Shown here one piece after another: positions 38,169 through 45,489 of a DNA stretch of 64,000 nucleotides. The DNA comes from Virgibacillus halotolerans. Lineage in GTDB: Bacteria; Bacillota; Bacilli; Bacillales; Amphibacillaceae. The translations under genes and the position numbers were made by a program. Location of the stretch: positions 930,001 through 994,000 of the forward strand of contig NZ_JAFBEA010000001.1 in assembly GCF_016908515.1 (NCBI RefSeq), read 5' to 3'. Each line of letters starts with the position of its first letter. Within the stretch, counting starts at the first letter, position 1. The notes below the pieces were generated by a model that saw only the letters and a program-made list of their open reading frames with translations, was not told the origin of the DNA and did no database searches.

Positions 38169-38372
38169 TTGATTCCAATTTCTTATGGTTATCCAACTGC
38201 CTATCGCACATCCGAAAATGGAGATGAACGTATCTTACCCGTCATCCCGTTTCTAGCTGGTCTTGCTGTTGCACCGCTTCTGTATGGGGCATTCCACCAT
38301 GGAGGCTACTATCCCCCTCCATACTATTATTATGGACCCCCTCCCCCATATTATTATCACGGATACTATTAA
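38169..38372 (+). CDS. Small Tyr/Pro-rich protein
   Basis: A 67-residue protein with an Ala/Leu-rich hydrophobic segment (ILPVIPFLAGLAVAPLLYGA) followed by a tail almost entirely of Tyr, Pro, Gly and His (GGYYPPPYYYYGPPPPYYYH). TTG at 38169 is chosen because AAGGAAGG lies six bases upstream; the longer frame from 38121 has no ribosome binding site. Such tails occur in spore-coat and surface proteins, where tyrosines can be cross-linked; that role is an inference. It ends at its own terminator. Confidence 0.75.
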   Translation: MIPISYGYPTAYRTSENGDERILPVIPFLAGLAVAPLLYGAFHHGGYYPPPYYYYGPPPPYYYHGYY

Positions 38373-38374
38373 TA

Positions 38375-38427
38375 AAACTTGGCATTCACCAGGGCTTTAA
38401 GCGAAAGTCCTTTGTGCATTTATGCAG
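38375..38427. repeat. Dispersed hairpin repeat, family A, copy 4
   Basis: AAACTTGGCATTCACCAGG, GCTTTAAGCGAAAGTCC and TTTGTGCATTTATGCAG match the family order of blocks. It directly follows the Tyr/Pro-rich gene's stop codon, before its terminator. Confidence 0.65.
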
Positions 38428-38453
38428 AAAAGTATATAACGCTTTCTTTATAG

Positions 38454-38499
38454 CAAAAAAGAAGAATGGAAAGCTATCATTTCCAATCTTCTTTTTTAT
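38454..38499 (+). terminator. Terminator after the Tyr/Pro-rich gene
   Basis: AAAAGAAGAATGGAAA and TTTCCAATCTTCTTTT form a 16-position stem with one mismatch and a T-run. Confidence 0.8.
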
Positions 38500-38594
38500 A
38501 CATTGAACAACTATTTCTATATTATTTCTTGCGTCCAGACAAGCTTTGCGTTACGATAAGGACAAGTTATAATATAAAGAAGGGAGGAACATCG

Positions 38595-39065
38595 ATGGAA
38601 CAGGATATCCCATTAAGGGAAATTGCCCAAGCTTTATATTCTATTAATCGCCATGCAAAAACAGCCCCAGAGCCGCAACATTTATATTATTTAAAAAAAG
38701 AAACCATTAATCGGCTGCTAAAGGAGAATAGAGCAAGGAAAGTAGGTCTTCATTTTTCCAATCATCCTAAATTCAGTAATCAACATTCCACCCTGCTTAT
38801 CAAAGTGGACAATTACTTTTTCCATATACCTCCGTCAAAAGAAGACTTCAAATCGCTTGAGCATCTGGGAGCATTAGATGAAAATTATCGTAATCCCCAA
38901 TCAAAGATGTCCCTATCACAAGCCAAGAGAGTAGTTTATCGTTATATTGATTGGAAACCCGAGAAGAAAATCCCAAAGAAGCAAAAAAAATATTCGTCCG
39001 CTTATTTCACCCCATCTTCACTCGGAAAAATGGAATGGCCACCACGAAGATCACATCGAAATTAG
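38595..39065 (+). CDS. ykyB: YkyB-like protein
   Basis: A 156-residue soluble, basic protein with the YkyB landmarks IAQALYSINRHAKTAPEP, KVGLHFSNHPKFSNQ and FHIPPSKEDFKSLEHLG. It matches Bacillus subtilis YkyB, a conserved protein of unknown function near ykuE/ykuD. GGGAGG lies seven bases before ATG 38595. The C-terminal 30 residues are Lys/Pro-rich (KKIPKKQKKYSSAYF), suggesting a disordered or nucleic-acid-binding tail. Confidence 0.85.
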   Translation: MEQDIPLREIAQALYSINRHAKTAPEPQHLYYLKKETINRLLKENRARKVGLHFSNHPKFSNQHSTLLIKVDNYFFHIPPSKEDFKSLEHLGALDENYRNPQSKMSLSQAKRVVYRYIDWKPEKKIPKKQKKYSSAYFTPSSLGKMEWPPRRSHRN

Positions 39066-39135
39066 TAAGATTAAAGACTCCGATTGTTTGATTACTTTCA
39101 ATTAAGGTAATACACAATTTAAAGGAGGAATCATT

Positions 39136-39351
39136 ATGACTGAATTGAAAGATTTCATGTATGAGCTCGGCCGTTATGCGGAACAAATGCACGTCTTAAA
39201 AGATAGGTATGAAAATTTAACTGAAGCAGAAAAAAAGTTAGTGATGGAAGAAGCCCCCGAAGATTTAAGTTCACCTCAAGAAAGATTCGTTCAGGTCTTC
39301 CGATGGATGGAAGAATTACAGGAACGATTAGGTATTGAAAACGAGGAATAG
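39136..39351 (+). CDS. Small acidic helical protein, unknown
   Basis: A 71-residue cytoplasmic protein, all helical, Glu-rich, with no membrane segment. AAAGGAGG lies seven bases before ATG 39136, one of the strongest ribosome binding sites here, and a perfect terminator follows, so the gene is real. It is 70 bases after ykyB and may be read from the same transcript. I do not recognise the family. Confidence 0.8.
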   Translation: MTELKDFMYELGRYAEQMHVLKDRYENLTEAEKKLVMEEAPEDLSSPQERFVQVFRWMEELQERLGIENEE

Positions 39352-39352
39352 T

Positions 39353-39386
39353 AAAGCGCGTATGAACTCCTTTCATACGCGCTTTT
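39353..39386. terminator. Bidirectional terminator at 39.36 kb
   Basis: AAAGCGCGTATGAA and TTCATACGCGCTTT form a 14-bp perfect stem with a 4-5 base loop. The membrane protein gene on the other strand ends inside its right arm. Confidence 0.9.
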
Positions 39387-39690
39387 GTTTTCGCTTCCCT
39401 TTCAGCAGATAATACGTACTGTACAGTATAAATAAAACACCGCCAAAGATTGCTATCCCTTGTAATAGGATCTTTAACAATGGAATGGCTAAATCCCGCA
39501 TACTTCCGACAAATAAAATCGTCACGAAGAATAATAGCAGTATAAATAGACTGCAATACATATAGCATAATAATTTTACAGACTGAAGTCTGACAAGCCA
39601 TTTGATTAATGGTTGTATCATTAAAAAAATCATTCCGATAACAAAAGAAACAAGGATTAAATATAAAATCTTATCTTCGATGATTAGCAC
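39373..39690 (-). CDS. Small three-to-four-helix membrane protein
   Basis: A 105-residue hydrophobic protein with about three membrane segments (8-27, 38-60, 70-93) and a KGKRKQKRV tail. The GTG at 39690 overlaps the AGGAG ribosome binding site; no other ATG, GTG or TTG is well placed, and the codons at normal spacing are ATC ATC. This is the same start problem as in slp. Function unknown. Confidence 0.7.
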   Translation of the reverse strand: MLIIEDKILYLILVSFVIGMIFLMIQPLIKWLVRLQSVKLLCYMYCSLFILLLFFVTILFVGSMRDLAIPLLKILLQGIAIFGGVLFILYSTYYLLKGKRKQKRV

Positions 39691-39838
39691 TCCTATTTAC
39701 AATGATTACGCACCTAACTCTCCTATCCACAGTCTAAACGATCTATTTCATTTATATACGCATCACTTTATCATAATCTTCCTGTAAATTTGGTATAATC
39801 AATTTAAATGTCTTTTCTATGGAAAGGTGGTTAACATC

Positions 39839-40771
39839 TTGAATAAGGCCTTTACCTACATAATCATTGGTGCTGCGCTATGGGGAACCATTGGATGGTA
39901 TGTGAAACATTTATATGCCTTGGGGTTTACACCGATGGAAGTGGTTACATTACGGGCTTGGTCCTCCGCCCTATTGTTATTCATCTATTTATTAATCGTC
40001 TCGCCAAAAAAACTGAAGTTGCAATCATTCGCTGATATAAAGTATTTTCTTGGCACTGGTATTTTAAGTATTATTTTCTTCAATTACTGTATGTTTACGG
40101 CCATTGAACTATCTACCATTCCAGTAGCCACTGCGTTATTATATACAGCACCTGCCTTTGTTACGATCATGTCTTTTATTTTATTTAAGGAACCATTAAC
40201 AAGCATTAAGCTCACCTCCTTATTCATTACATTACTTGGTACCTGTTTGGTCGTTGGCTTAATTCCACTTAATCTAAAGGCGCTACAATTGACGAGTCTA
40301 CTCTTTGGTTTGGGTTCTGGAGTTGGTTATGCCTTCTATAGCATTTTTAGCAAGTTTGCATTAAAGAAATATACAAGCTTAACGATTACAACATTCACTT
40401 TTATCGTTGCGGCCATTGCATTAATTCCATTTTTTCCTTATCAGGATAAATTTCACTTGCTACTTCATCCAACCGTTTTATTCTATACATTTGGTCTAGG
40501 GTTCTTACCTACAGCCTTTGCATATATTATTTATACATATGGACTGCATCATACAGAAGCTTCAAAGGCTTCTATCTTATCAACTATAGAGCCTGTTGTT
40601 GCAACATTGATTGGCATATTTATTTTTCAAGAGGCGTTTACCTGGATACAAATGATCGGTATGGGATGTATCATCGGCGCTGTCATACTTATGCAACTTT
40701 ATGGAAGCCCACAAAGAAAAGTAAAACTAGGTAAAACCGCAAACAAAAGTAAAAACAGCTCGTCCCACTAA
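39839..40771 (+). CDS. EamA/DMT family transporter
   Basis: A 310-residue membrane protein with ten predicted helices in two EamA repeats (about 5-140 and 150-290): AALWGTIGWYVKHL and AFYSIFSKFALKKY open the repeats. Relatives export amino acids or other metabolites. TTG at 39839, eight bases after GAAAGGTGG, is the probable start; the GTG at 39827 lies in the ribosome binding site. The terminator overlaps its stop codon. Confidence 0.9.
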   Translation: MNKAFTYIIIGAALWGTIGWYVKHLYALGFTPMEVVTLRAWSSALLLFIYLLIVSPKKLKLQSFADIKYFLGTGILSIIFFNYCMFTAIELSTIPVATALLYTAPAFVTIMSFILFKEPLTSIKLTSLFITLLGTCLVVGLIPLNLKALQLTSLLFGLGSGVGYAFYSIFSKFALKKYTSLTITTFTFIVAAIALIPFFPYQDKFHLLLHPTVLFYTFGLGFLPTAFAYIIYTYGLHHTEASKASILSTIEPVVATLIGIFIFQEAFTWIQMIGMGCIIGAVILMQLYGSPQRKVKLGKTANKSKNSSSH

Positions 40772-40788
40772 TGGGAGAGCTGTTTTAA
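40752..40788 (+). terminator. DMT transporter terminator
   Basis: AAAACAGCTC/GAGCTGTTTT and CCCA/TGGG pair around a short loop; T-run TTTTAAT. Confidence 0.8.
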
Positions 40789-40797
40789 TAAGAAAAA

Positions 40798-40938
40798 TTA
40801 TTTGCGTTCAGAATTCGCTAACGCCGCTCGTTTCTTATCTAATCGCATTTCAATTTGCGATATCTTCTTTTCATCCTCTAAAAGTTCTTGTCTATTTTCA
40901 TTAACAAGTTGTTCAAAGGTTAAAGTTTTAGGTCTCAT
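40798..40938 (-). CDS. FbpB family small basic protein
   Basis: A 46-47 residue protein starting MRPKTLTFEQLVNENRQELL and ending KRAALANSERK. The FEELVNENKQELL-like core is the signature of the Fur-regulated FbpB family; in Bacillus subtilis FbpB works with the small RNA FsrA in the iron-sparing response. Two ATGs (40941, 40938) follow AAGGAG at 5 and 8 bases; the second is preferred. A weak Fur-box-like sequence lies about 50 bases upstream. Confidence 0.75.
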   Translation of the reverse strand: MRPKTLTFEQLVNENRQELLEDEKKISQIEMRLDKKRAALANSERK

Positions 40939-40991
40939 CATATACACTCCTTTATAGTACTATTATTAGTATACCCTATTTTCTTGCTCAC

Positions 40992-41006
40992 AAATCATAA
41001 TTATTT
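40992..41006. promoter_or_regulatory. Weak Fur-box-like site upstream of the FbpB-like gene
   Basis: AAATAATTATGATTT (minus strand) agrees with 9 of the 14 informative positions of the 7-1-7 Fur box TGATAATnATTATCA. Suggestive only. Confidence 0.25.
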
Positions 41007-41193
41007 GAACATTTTGTTAAGGTTTAGTGTCACTATATTACAGTTACTAAACTAATGAGTAAATTCAGAATAAAACATGCAATTGTAAGGGTTTTTCAAA
41101 AGATAAACGATTTGGTTAACATAACAAGAGGAAGTGTATGAAATGGAAGATCATTGGGGACGAACATCTAACATTGGGTGTTGCCTAGAGAAT

Positions 41194-41361
41194 TTATATT
41201 TTCCTGCTTTCCTTCGCTTTTTCATACAGATTTAATAATCGATCCAGTTCCTGACTAATTGCTATGGACTCCGCACTCGTAAACCCTTTATCTAATGCTA
41301 CTTCTGTCATTTTATTACGCTGGGATTCTATTCTTACGAGTAGCTCATCGTTCGCATACAT
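41194..41361 (-). CDS. Spo0E-like sporulation phosphatase
   Basis: A 55-residue two-helix protein carrying the family motif SQELDRLLNLYEK, with LLVRIESQRNKMTEVA before it. Spo0E-like phosphatases remove phosphate from Spo0A and so delay sporulation. The ATG at 41361 is 12 bases from GGGGAG, a long spacing; a GTG at 41385 would overlap that site. The 41386-41555 gap to the signal peptidase gene holds its promoter region only. Confidence 0.88.
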   Translation of the reverse strand: MYANDELLVRIESQRNKMTEVALDKGFTSAESIAISQELDRLLNLYEKAKESRKI

Positions 41362-41555
41362 TATAATAGTAAACTCCCCTTTCACTCAATTTATATAAAT
41401 GTAGCATAAATAATCACTGTAATACAAGTTTAAATTTTTTTATTATTTGCTTGAAAATGTGGAACTGGAGCAACTTGCGGAAAGGTTTATATTCGAATAG
41501 TTACGGTCACTATGCTAATATATTTATGTAATGTTTTTTGGAAAGGATGTCTCAC

Positions 41556-42080
41556 TTGACTGAAGCAAAAAAGAAAAATGAATGGTTGGAATGGGGTAAA
41601 GCTATATTAATTGCTATATTAATTGCCATTTTTCTAAGGTCGTTTATTTTCGCTACTTCCATTGTCGAAGGTGAAAGTATGGATCCAACACTTGAAGATG
41701 GCGAGAGAGTAATTTTTAATAAAGCAATTTATATTATCGGTAAACCTGATCGGGGAGATATTGTCATCATCCAAAGACCATTAAAAAATTATGTTAAAAG
41801 AGTAATCGGCTTACCTGGTGAAACAATTGAAATTAGTGGTTATGATTTATACATTAATGGTAAAAAATACGATCAAACATTTCTTAGTGAACAAGCAGAA
41901 ATGGAAACTGGGAATTTCGGACCGATTCAAATCCCGGATGATAGCTATTTTGTAATGGGAGATAACCGTGCAATCAGTAAAGATAGCAGAAATGGTTTGG
42001 GGCTTATTAATGAAGATGAAATTATCGGTCGATCAGAGTTTATTATTTTTCCGTTTTCCGATTGGTCCAGAACAAAGTAA
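41556..42080 (+). CDS. sipT: Type I signal peptidase
   Basis: A 174-residue signal peptidase with one N-terminal membrane anchor (about 14-34). The Ser-Lys pair is in VEGESMDPTLEDGER and YVKRVIGLPGE, with the later boxes YFVMGDNRAISKDSR. It cleaves Sec and Tat signal peptides outside the membrane. TTG at 41556 is chosen: AAAGG then lies nine bases upstream, while the ATG at 41547 directly abuts it. Bacillus subtilis has several Sip enzymes, so the sipT name is by resemblance only. Confidence 0.92.
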   Translation: MTEAKKKNEWLEWGKAILIAILIAIFLRSFIFATSIVEGESMDPTLEDGERVIFNKAIYIIGKPDRGDIVIIQRPLKNYVKRVIGLPGETIEISGYDLYINGKKYDQTFLSEQAEMETGNFGPIQIPDDSYFVMGDNRAISKDSRNGLGLINEDEIIGRSEFIIFPFSDWSRTK

Positions 42081-42103
42081 TAGAATGCGTTATCGTAGTA
42101 TAA

Positions 42104-42137
42104 GGGTCGGGCAACGAATGCCCGACCTTCTTAATTT
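42104..42137 (+). terminator. Signal peptidase gene terminator
   Basis: GGTCGGGCA and TGCCCGACC, 9-bp perfect stem with a 5-base loop, then TTCTTAATTTG. Confidence 0.75.
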
Positions 42138-42143
42138 GAGGTT

Positions 42144-42227
42144 TTATTTCTCATTGTCAAAAATGCAGTATCCGATATTAAGTATTACAAGTCCAAAACA
42201 AATGATTCCAAAAGCTATTTCCCACAT
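42144..42227 (-). CDS. Small single-pass membrane peptide
   Basis: A 27-residue frame, MWEIAFGIICFGLVILNIGY then CIFDNEK: one hydrophobic helix with a short charged tail and two cysteines. AAAGGAGG lies nine bases before the ATG at 42227, an optimal ribosome binding site. It sits opposite the terminator region of the signal peptidase gene. I know no family for it. Confidence 0.55.
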   Translation of the reverse strand: MWEIAFGIICFGLVILNIGYCIFDNEK

Positions 42228-42396
42228 GAGTATGTGCCTCCTTTATGTAATAAGCGCAATCAATCATATTTTATTTTATGAAAAAACATCCTTCCATATC
42301 ATCATATCAATTTTCCCGACCTAAATAAAGTAATTCTATGATAAAATAAACCTAATGTCATAATTAGTACACCACAACCGGAAGCAGGTGATGATG

Positions 42397-43557
42397 ATGC
42401 TGCACTGTCCATACTGTGGAACAAGCGTCAATGAGGATGAGCAATATTGTATCAAATGCGGTAAACAACTACCTAACGATATGCATCATCGTCTTATAAA
42501 CAAAAAGCAATTTAATACATATTGGTATATTCCACTCATTATTGCTGCCGTATTCCTAGTTTCTTCCGGTATCTATTATTTTATGCTGCAAAGTAATACA
42601 ACACATGCAAAAGAATCCTATGTGCAAGGTGAACAGGCAGCACTTGATGCGGATTATAATAAAGCAAGTAAACTGTTTACGAAAGCTTTGGATAAAAAAG
42701 ATAATTTCGTGCAGGCTGAGACGTCTTTAGCGTTTGCTGAGCGAGCATTAGAAGTAGAATCCTTATTAACCAAGACAGATGATTTACTGAAGAAAAAGGA
42801 TTATTCACAGGCACTTTCAATCATTAAAGAGGCAGAAAGCAACTTAAATAGTTTTAATGGTGATGCTGTTGCTATGTTAATTGATCAGATTATGTTCAAG
42901 CGTAATACCATTAAAATAGCGAAACTGAAGGAATCATTAAAAAAGGATCCCGGTATTGATGAATTGAAAATTTTAATCTGGGAAGCTGATGCAATCAATG
43001 ACAATGAAGCGGAAGATATGACGAAAGATATACGTAACGAAATTATAGAATATTTTTTTTCGAAGGCAACCGAACAGTTAAACACGAAGCAATTTACAGA
43101 TGCACAAACACTGATTGAAGATGGTTTAAAATATGCGCCCGAATCTGAAAAACTGCGAAGTCTACAGACAACAATTGACAAAGAAAAGACAGCATTTGAA
43201 TCGGAACAACAGCAACGTATCGAGCAAGCGATGGATACCGCTGCCAAAGATCAGAAGTTTAATGAAGATGAGGCCATTGAACTGGTATCTGCCAACATTA
43301 AAAGTGATAAAAACGGAAAACTAGTCGTCAAGGGTGAGGTTAAAAGTGACGCAACCATTCCCATCAACTCGATATTAATTGAGTATACCATTTATAATAA
43401 AAAGAAGTCCGAGATTTTAACGAATGAAGTTTTTGTTTATCCTGACAAATTATACCCAAAAGAGTCAGGGGAATTTAAATTTACACATTTAGACAAAGAA
43501 GAAAAAGCTAAAAACTTAACGATTGAGGTAAATAAAATAACTTGGTATACCGATTAA
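42397..43557 (+). CDS. Zinc-ribbon membrane protein with helical-repeat outer domain
   Basis: A 386-residue protein: cytoplasmic zinc ribbon (C4, C7, C18, C21 in CPYCG...CIKCGK), a membrane helix (about 44-64), a long helical region with TPR-like repeats (YVQGEQAALDADYNKASKLF, KKKDYSQALSIIKEAE, LNTKQFTDAQTLIEDGL), and a C-terminal beta domain (VVKGEVKSDATIPINSILIEYTIYNKKKSE) that resembles FxLYD-type domains. The bulk would lie outside the cell. It is 27 bases from the HtrA-like protease, so they are likely one operon. Among four stacked GTG/ATG codons, ATG 42397 has the best spacing from AGCAGGTG. Confidence 0.8.
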   Translation: MLHCPYCGTSVNEDEQYCIKCGKQLPNDMHHRLINKKQFNTYWYIPLIIAAVFLVSSGIYYFMLQSNTTHAKESYVQGEQAALDADYNKASKLFTKALDKKDNFVQAETSLAFAERALEVESLLTKTDDLLKKKDYSQALSIIKEAESNLNSFNGDAVAMLIDQIMFKRNTIKIAKLKESLKKDPGIDELKILIWEADAINDNEAEDMTKDIRNEIIEYFFSKATEQLNTKQFTDAQTLIEDGLKYAPESEKLRSLQTTIDKEKTAFESEQQQRIEQAMDTAAKDQKFNEDEAIELVSANIKSDKNGKLVVKGEVKSDATIPINSILIEYTIYNKKKSEILTNEVFVYPDKLYPKESGEFKFTHLDKEEKAKNLTIEVNKITWYTD

Positions 43558-43584
43558 GCATTACAATCAACTGAGGTGAACGTC

Positions 43585-44724
43585 ATGCACAAAAAACAGC
43601 TTTTTCCTATTATCACTTCCCTATGCATCGTTATCATTGGCGTAACAGGCCTCATCTTTATGTATGATAAATGGCACACACAAGATATCCCGATGACCAA
43701 ACCGGCGATCAATCATGTTTCAGAGAGCCTGCAAGCTGTGGATTTAAAATCAATCATACATGAGGCAGAGAAAAATGTGATACAAATTGAAGGGCAAAAT
43801 CAAGATAGTGTAATTACTGGTTCCGGATTTCTTTATAATCAAAAAGGCGATATTGTTACGAATGCCCATGTGATTGAGGATGCCGACGTGATTTATGTGC
43901 GGACATCCAATGCACAAACCTATCCCGCAGCGGTTGTAGGGATTGGTGATGGTGTTGATATTGCTGTGATTCGGGTTCCACAGCTTGCTGATCAGACCAT
44001 TTTGCCGATAGAAAAAGAAAATTCATCGGAAATCGGCGATGAAATTATTGCATTAGGGAGTCCACATGGATTTCAAAATACGGTTACATTAGGAATTATT
44101 TCTGGAACGGACCGCAATTTCGCTATCGATGGCTATGATTATAATAGCGTCTATCAAATTTCTGCACAAATTACACACGGAAATAGTGGTGGTCCTTTAA
44201 TTAATCGTGAAACCGGAGCGATTATTGGCGTCAACTCTGTTGGTACCGAGGATGGAACCATTGGATTCAGCATCCCCATGAGTGAAGTAGTTGATCAGGT
44301 GGAACAATGGTCCAATGAAGCGCAAAATGATCAATTGGATTTTGCCAGTACGTCAGATATGATTCACACACCTGACCCCGAGCAATTTAAAGAAGATGCT
44401 TTATACATGATTGATTATTATTTAACAAGTATTGATATTAGAGATTACGTCAACGCCTATACCGTACTAAGTAGCTCCATCCAATCCAATTTAACCTATT
44501 CAACATTTAGGGATAATTCAATTGATATACTTGGTTTAACATATAAGAATCTGCAGGCAAATGACGTGGAAGATAACCAACTGCAAGCAAGTGCAGAAGT
44601 AACGATCGAAAAAAGAGAAGGAAATAAAAAAGAGGTTAGTAAATCCACCTCAAAATTAGAATTTACGATTGGCTATGAAAATGACCAATTAAAAATACTA
44701 AAAATGTCCGATCCGAAAAAATAA
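43585..44724 (+). CDS. Membrane-anchored HtrA-like serine protease without PDZ domain
   Basis: A 379-residue protein: membrane anchor (about 7-27), trypsin-like domain with the triad H95 (TNAHVI), D125 (VDIAVIR) and S201 (HGNSGGPLI), then in place of the usual PDZ domain a roughly 110-residue C-terminal domain that looks NTF2-like (YMIDYYLTSIDIRDYVNAY...LEFTIGYENDQLKILKM). It should cut or hold damaged proteins outside the membrane. ATG 43585 follows GAGGTG by six bases. It is the partner of the zinc-ribbon protein just upstream. Confidence 0.85.
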   Translation: MHKKQLFPIITSLCIVIIGVTGLIFMYDKWHTQDIPMTKPAINHVSESLQAVDLKSIIHEAEKNVIQIEGQNQDSVITGSGFLYNQKGDIVTNAHVIEDADVIYVRTSNAQTYPAAVVGIGDGVDIAVIRVPQLADQTILPIEKENSSEIGDEIIALGSPHGFQNTVTLGIISGTDRNFAIDGYDYNSVYQISAQITHGNSGGPLINRETGAIIGVNSVGTEDGTIGFSIPMSEVVDQVEQWSNEAQNDQLDFASTSDMIHTPDPEQFKEDALYMIDYYLTSIDIRDYVNAYTVLSSSIQSNLTYSTFRDNSIDILGLTYKNLQANDVEDNQLQASAEVTIEKREGNKKEVSKSTSKLEFTIGYENDQLKILKMSDPKK

Positions 44725-44854
44725 AAAATATCCCCTCCCGCCAAGGCTTATGGGCAATAAACATGATATTTTTTGCTTTATTTGATGAAATCGTCCATAC
44801 ACATTCGTTTATGTATCATATAGTGTAAATGTAACAGGCGGGAGGTGAAAATCT

Positions 44855-44983
44855 ATGGGCTACGGTTATGGCGGATTCGGTGGATGCGGATATGAGCAAT
44901 GTGGCAACCAAGGAAATTCTTTCGCATTAATTGTTGTGCTTTTTATTCTTCTAGTCATTGTGGGCGCAGCTTTTTATTGCTAA
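44855..44983 (+). CDS. YjcZ family sporulation protein
   Basis: A 42-residue protein: Gly/Tyr/Cys-rich head ([17 protein letters not shown]), then a hydrophobic helix [20 protein letters not shown], the hallmark of the YjcZ/SscA family of small spore proteins. GGGAGGTG lies eight bases before the ATG. A CATA-type -10 motif (CATATAGTG, near 44817) could suit a mother-cell sigma factor. The stem AAAAAATATC/GATATTTTTT at 44723-44775 may end the protease transcript before it. Confidence 0.85.
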   Translation: MGYGYGGFGGCGYEQCGNQGNSFALIVVLFILLVIVGAAFYC

Positions 44984-44986
44984 ACG

Positions 44987-45022
44987 ATTGCTTGTGCTAT
45001 TATCCAAAAATAATAGCACAGG
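44987..45022 (+). terminator. YjcZ gene terminator
   Basis: TGTGCTATTAT and ATAATAGCACA form an 11-bp stem with a 6-base loop, but the following T-run is poor (GGCTGTTATA). Confidence 0.6.
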
Positions 45023-45082
45023 CTGTTATACATATTGAACAAAAGCGCTAGCGTCCTTACAGGTGTTGAACATTATTCTGTT

Positions 45083-45385
45083 GCAAATATTTGAGTCAAT
45101 TTTGTCACTTAAAATCTGTGTGTGTAAGTCTGAACTATTTGGATGTGTGCTAAAACTGTTGATTTCCACTGCAGGCGGACGCTTTCCGTTCCAATCAACG
45201 ATGTAGTGCTCCGAATTAATGAATGATTAAATGATAGTCTATACTTCGGACTAAGAATAAGTTGAAATGTTTATGATATTGACTTCGATGAATCAAAACA
45301 GTAAAGCAAACCACCGAAAATAATTTTCAAACATGTAATTGTTCATTTCAAGGTTGTGGAAAAGACTTTTGAAACGTTCCACTAG
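45083..45385. repeat. Large noncoding repeat, short copy (inverted relative to 35631-36177)
   Basis: Runs from GCAAATATTTGAGTCAA to GAAACGTTCCACTAG and aligns with the minus strand of 35631-36177. It lacks GC-rich element 1 altogether and retains only 43 bases of element 2 (45158-45200). The surrounding gap 44984-45489 has no gene; a GCGCTAGCGTCC stretch at 45048 resembles another common Bacillaceae repeat. Confidence 0.85.
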
Positions 45386-45489
45386 TACATCCTGTATGTT
45401 CAAAGGTAGACGTGGCTCACTTTGTCGCGAACAAAAGGAGTCGAAAACTTTTATATTTCTTTACTATTGAAATATTGTATCCCCTACAA

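Noticed and set aside
41132-41182. 16-codon frame starting MKWKIIGDEHL after GAGGAAGTGT
   Set aside because: The ribosome binding site is acceptable, but the frame is too short to support and no terminator or conservation can be seen.
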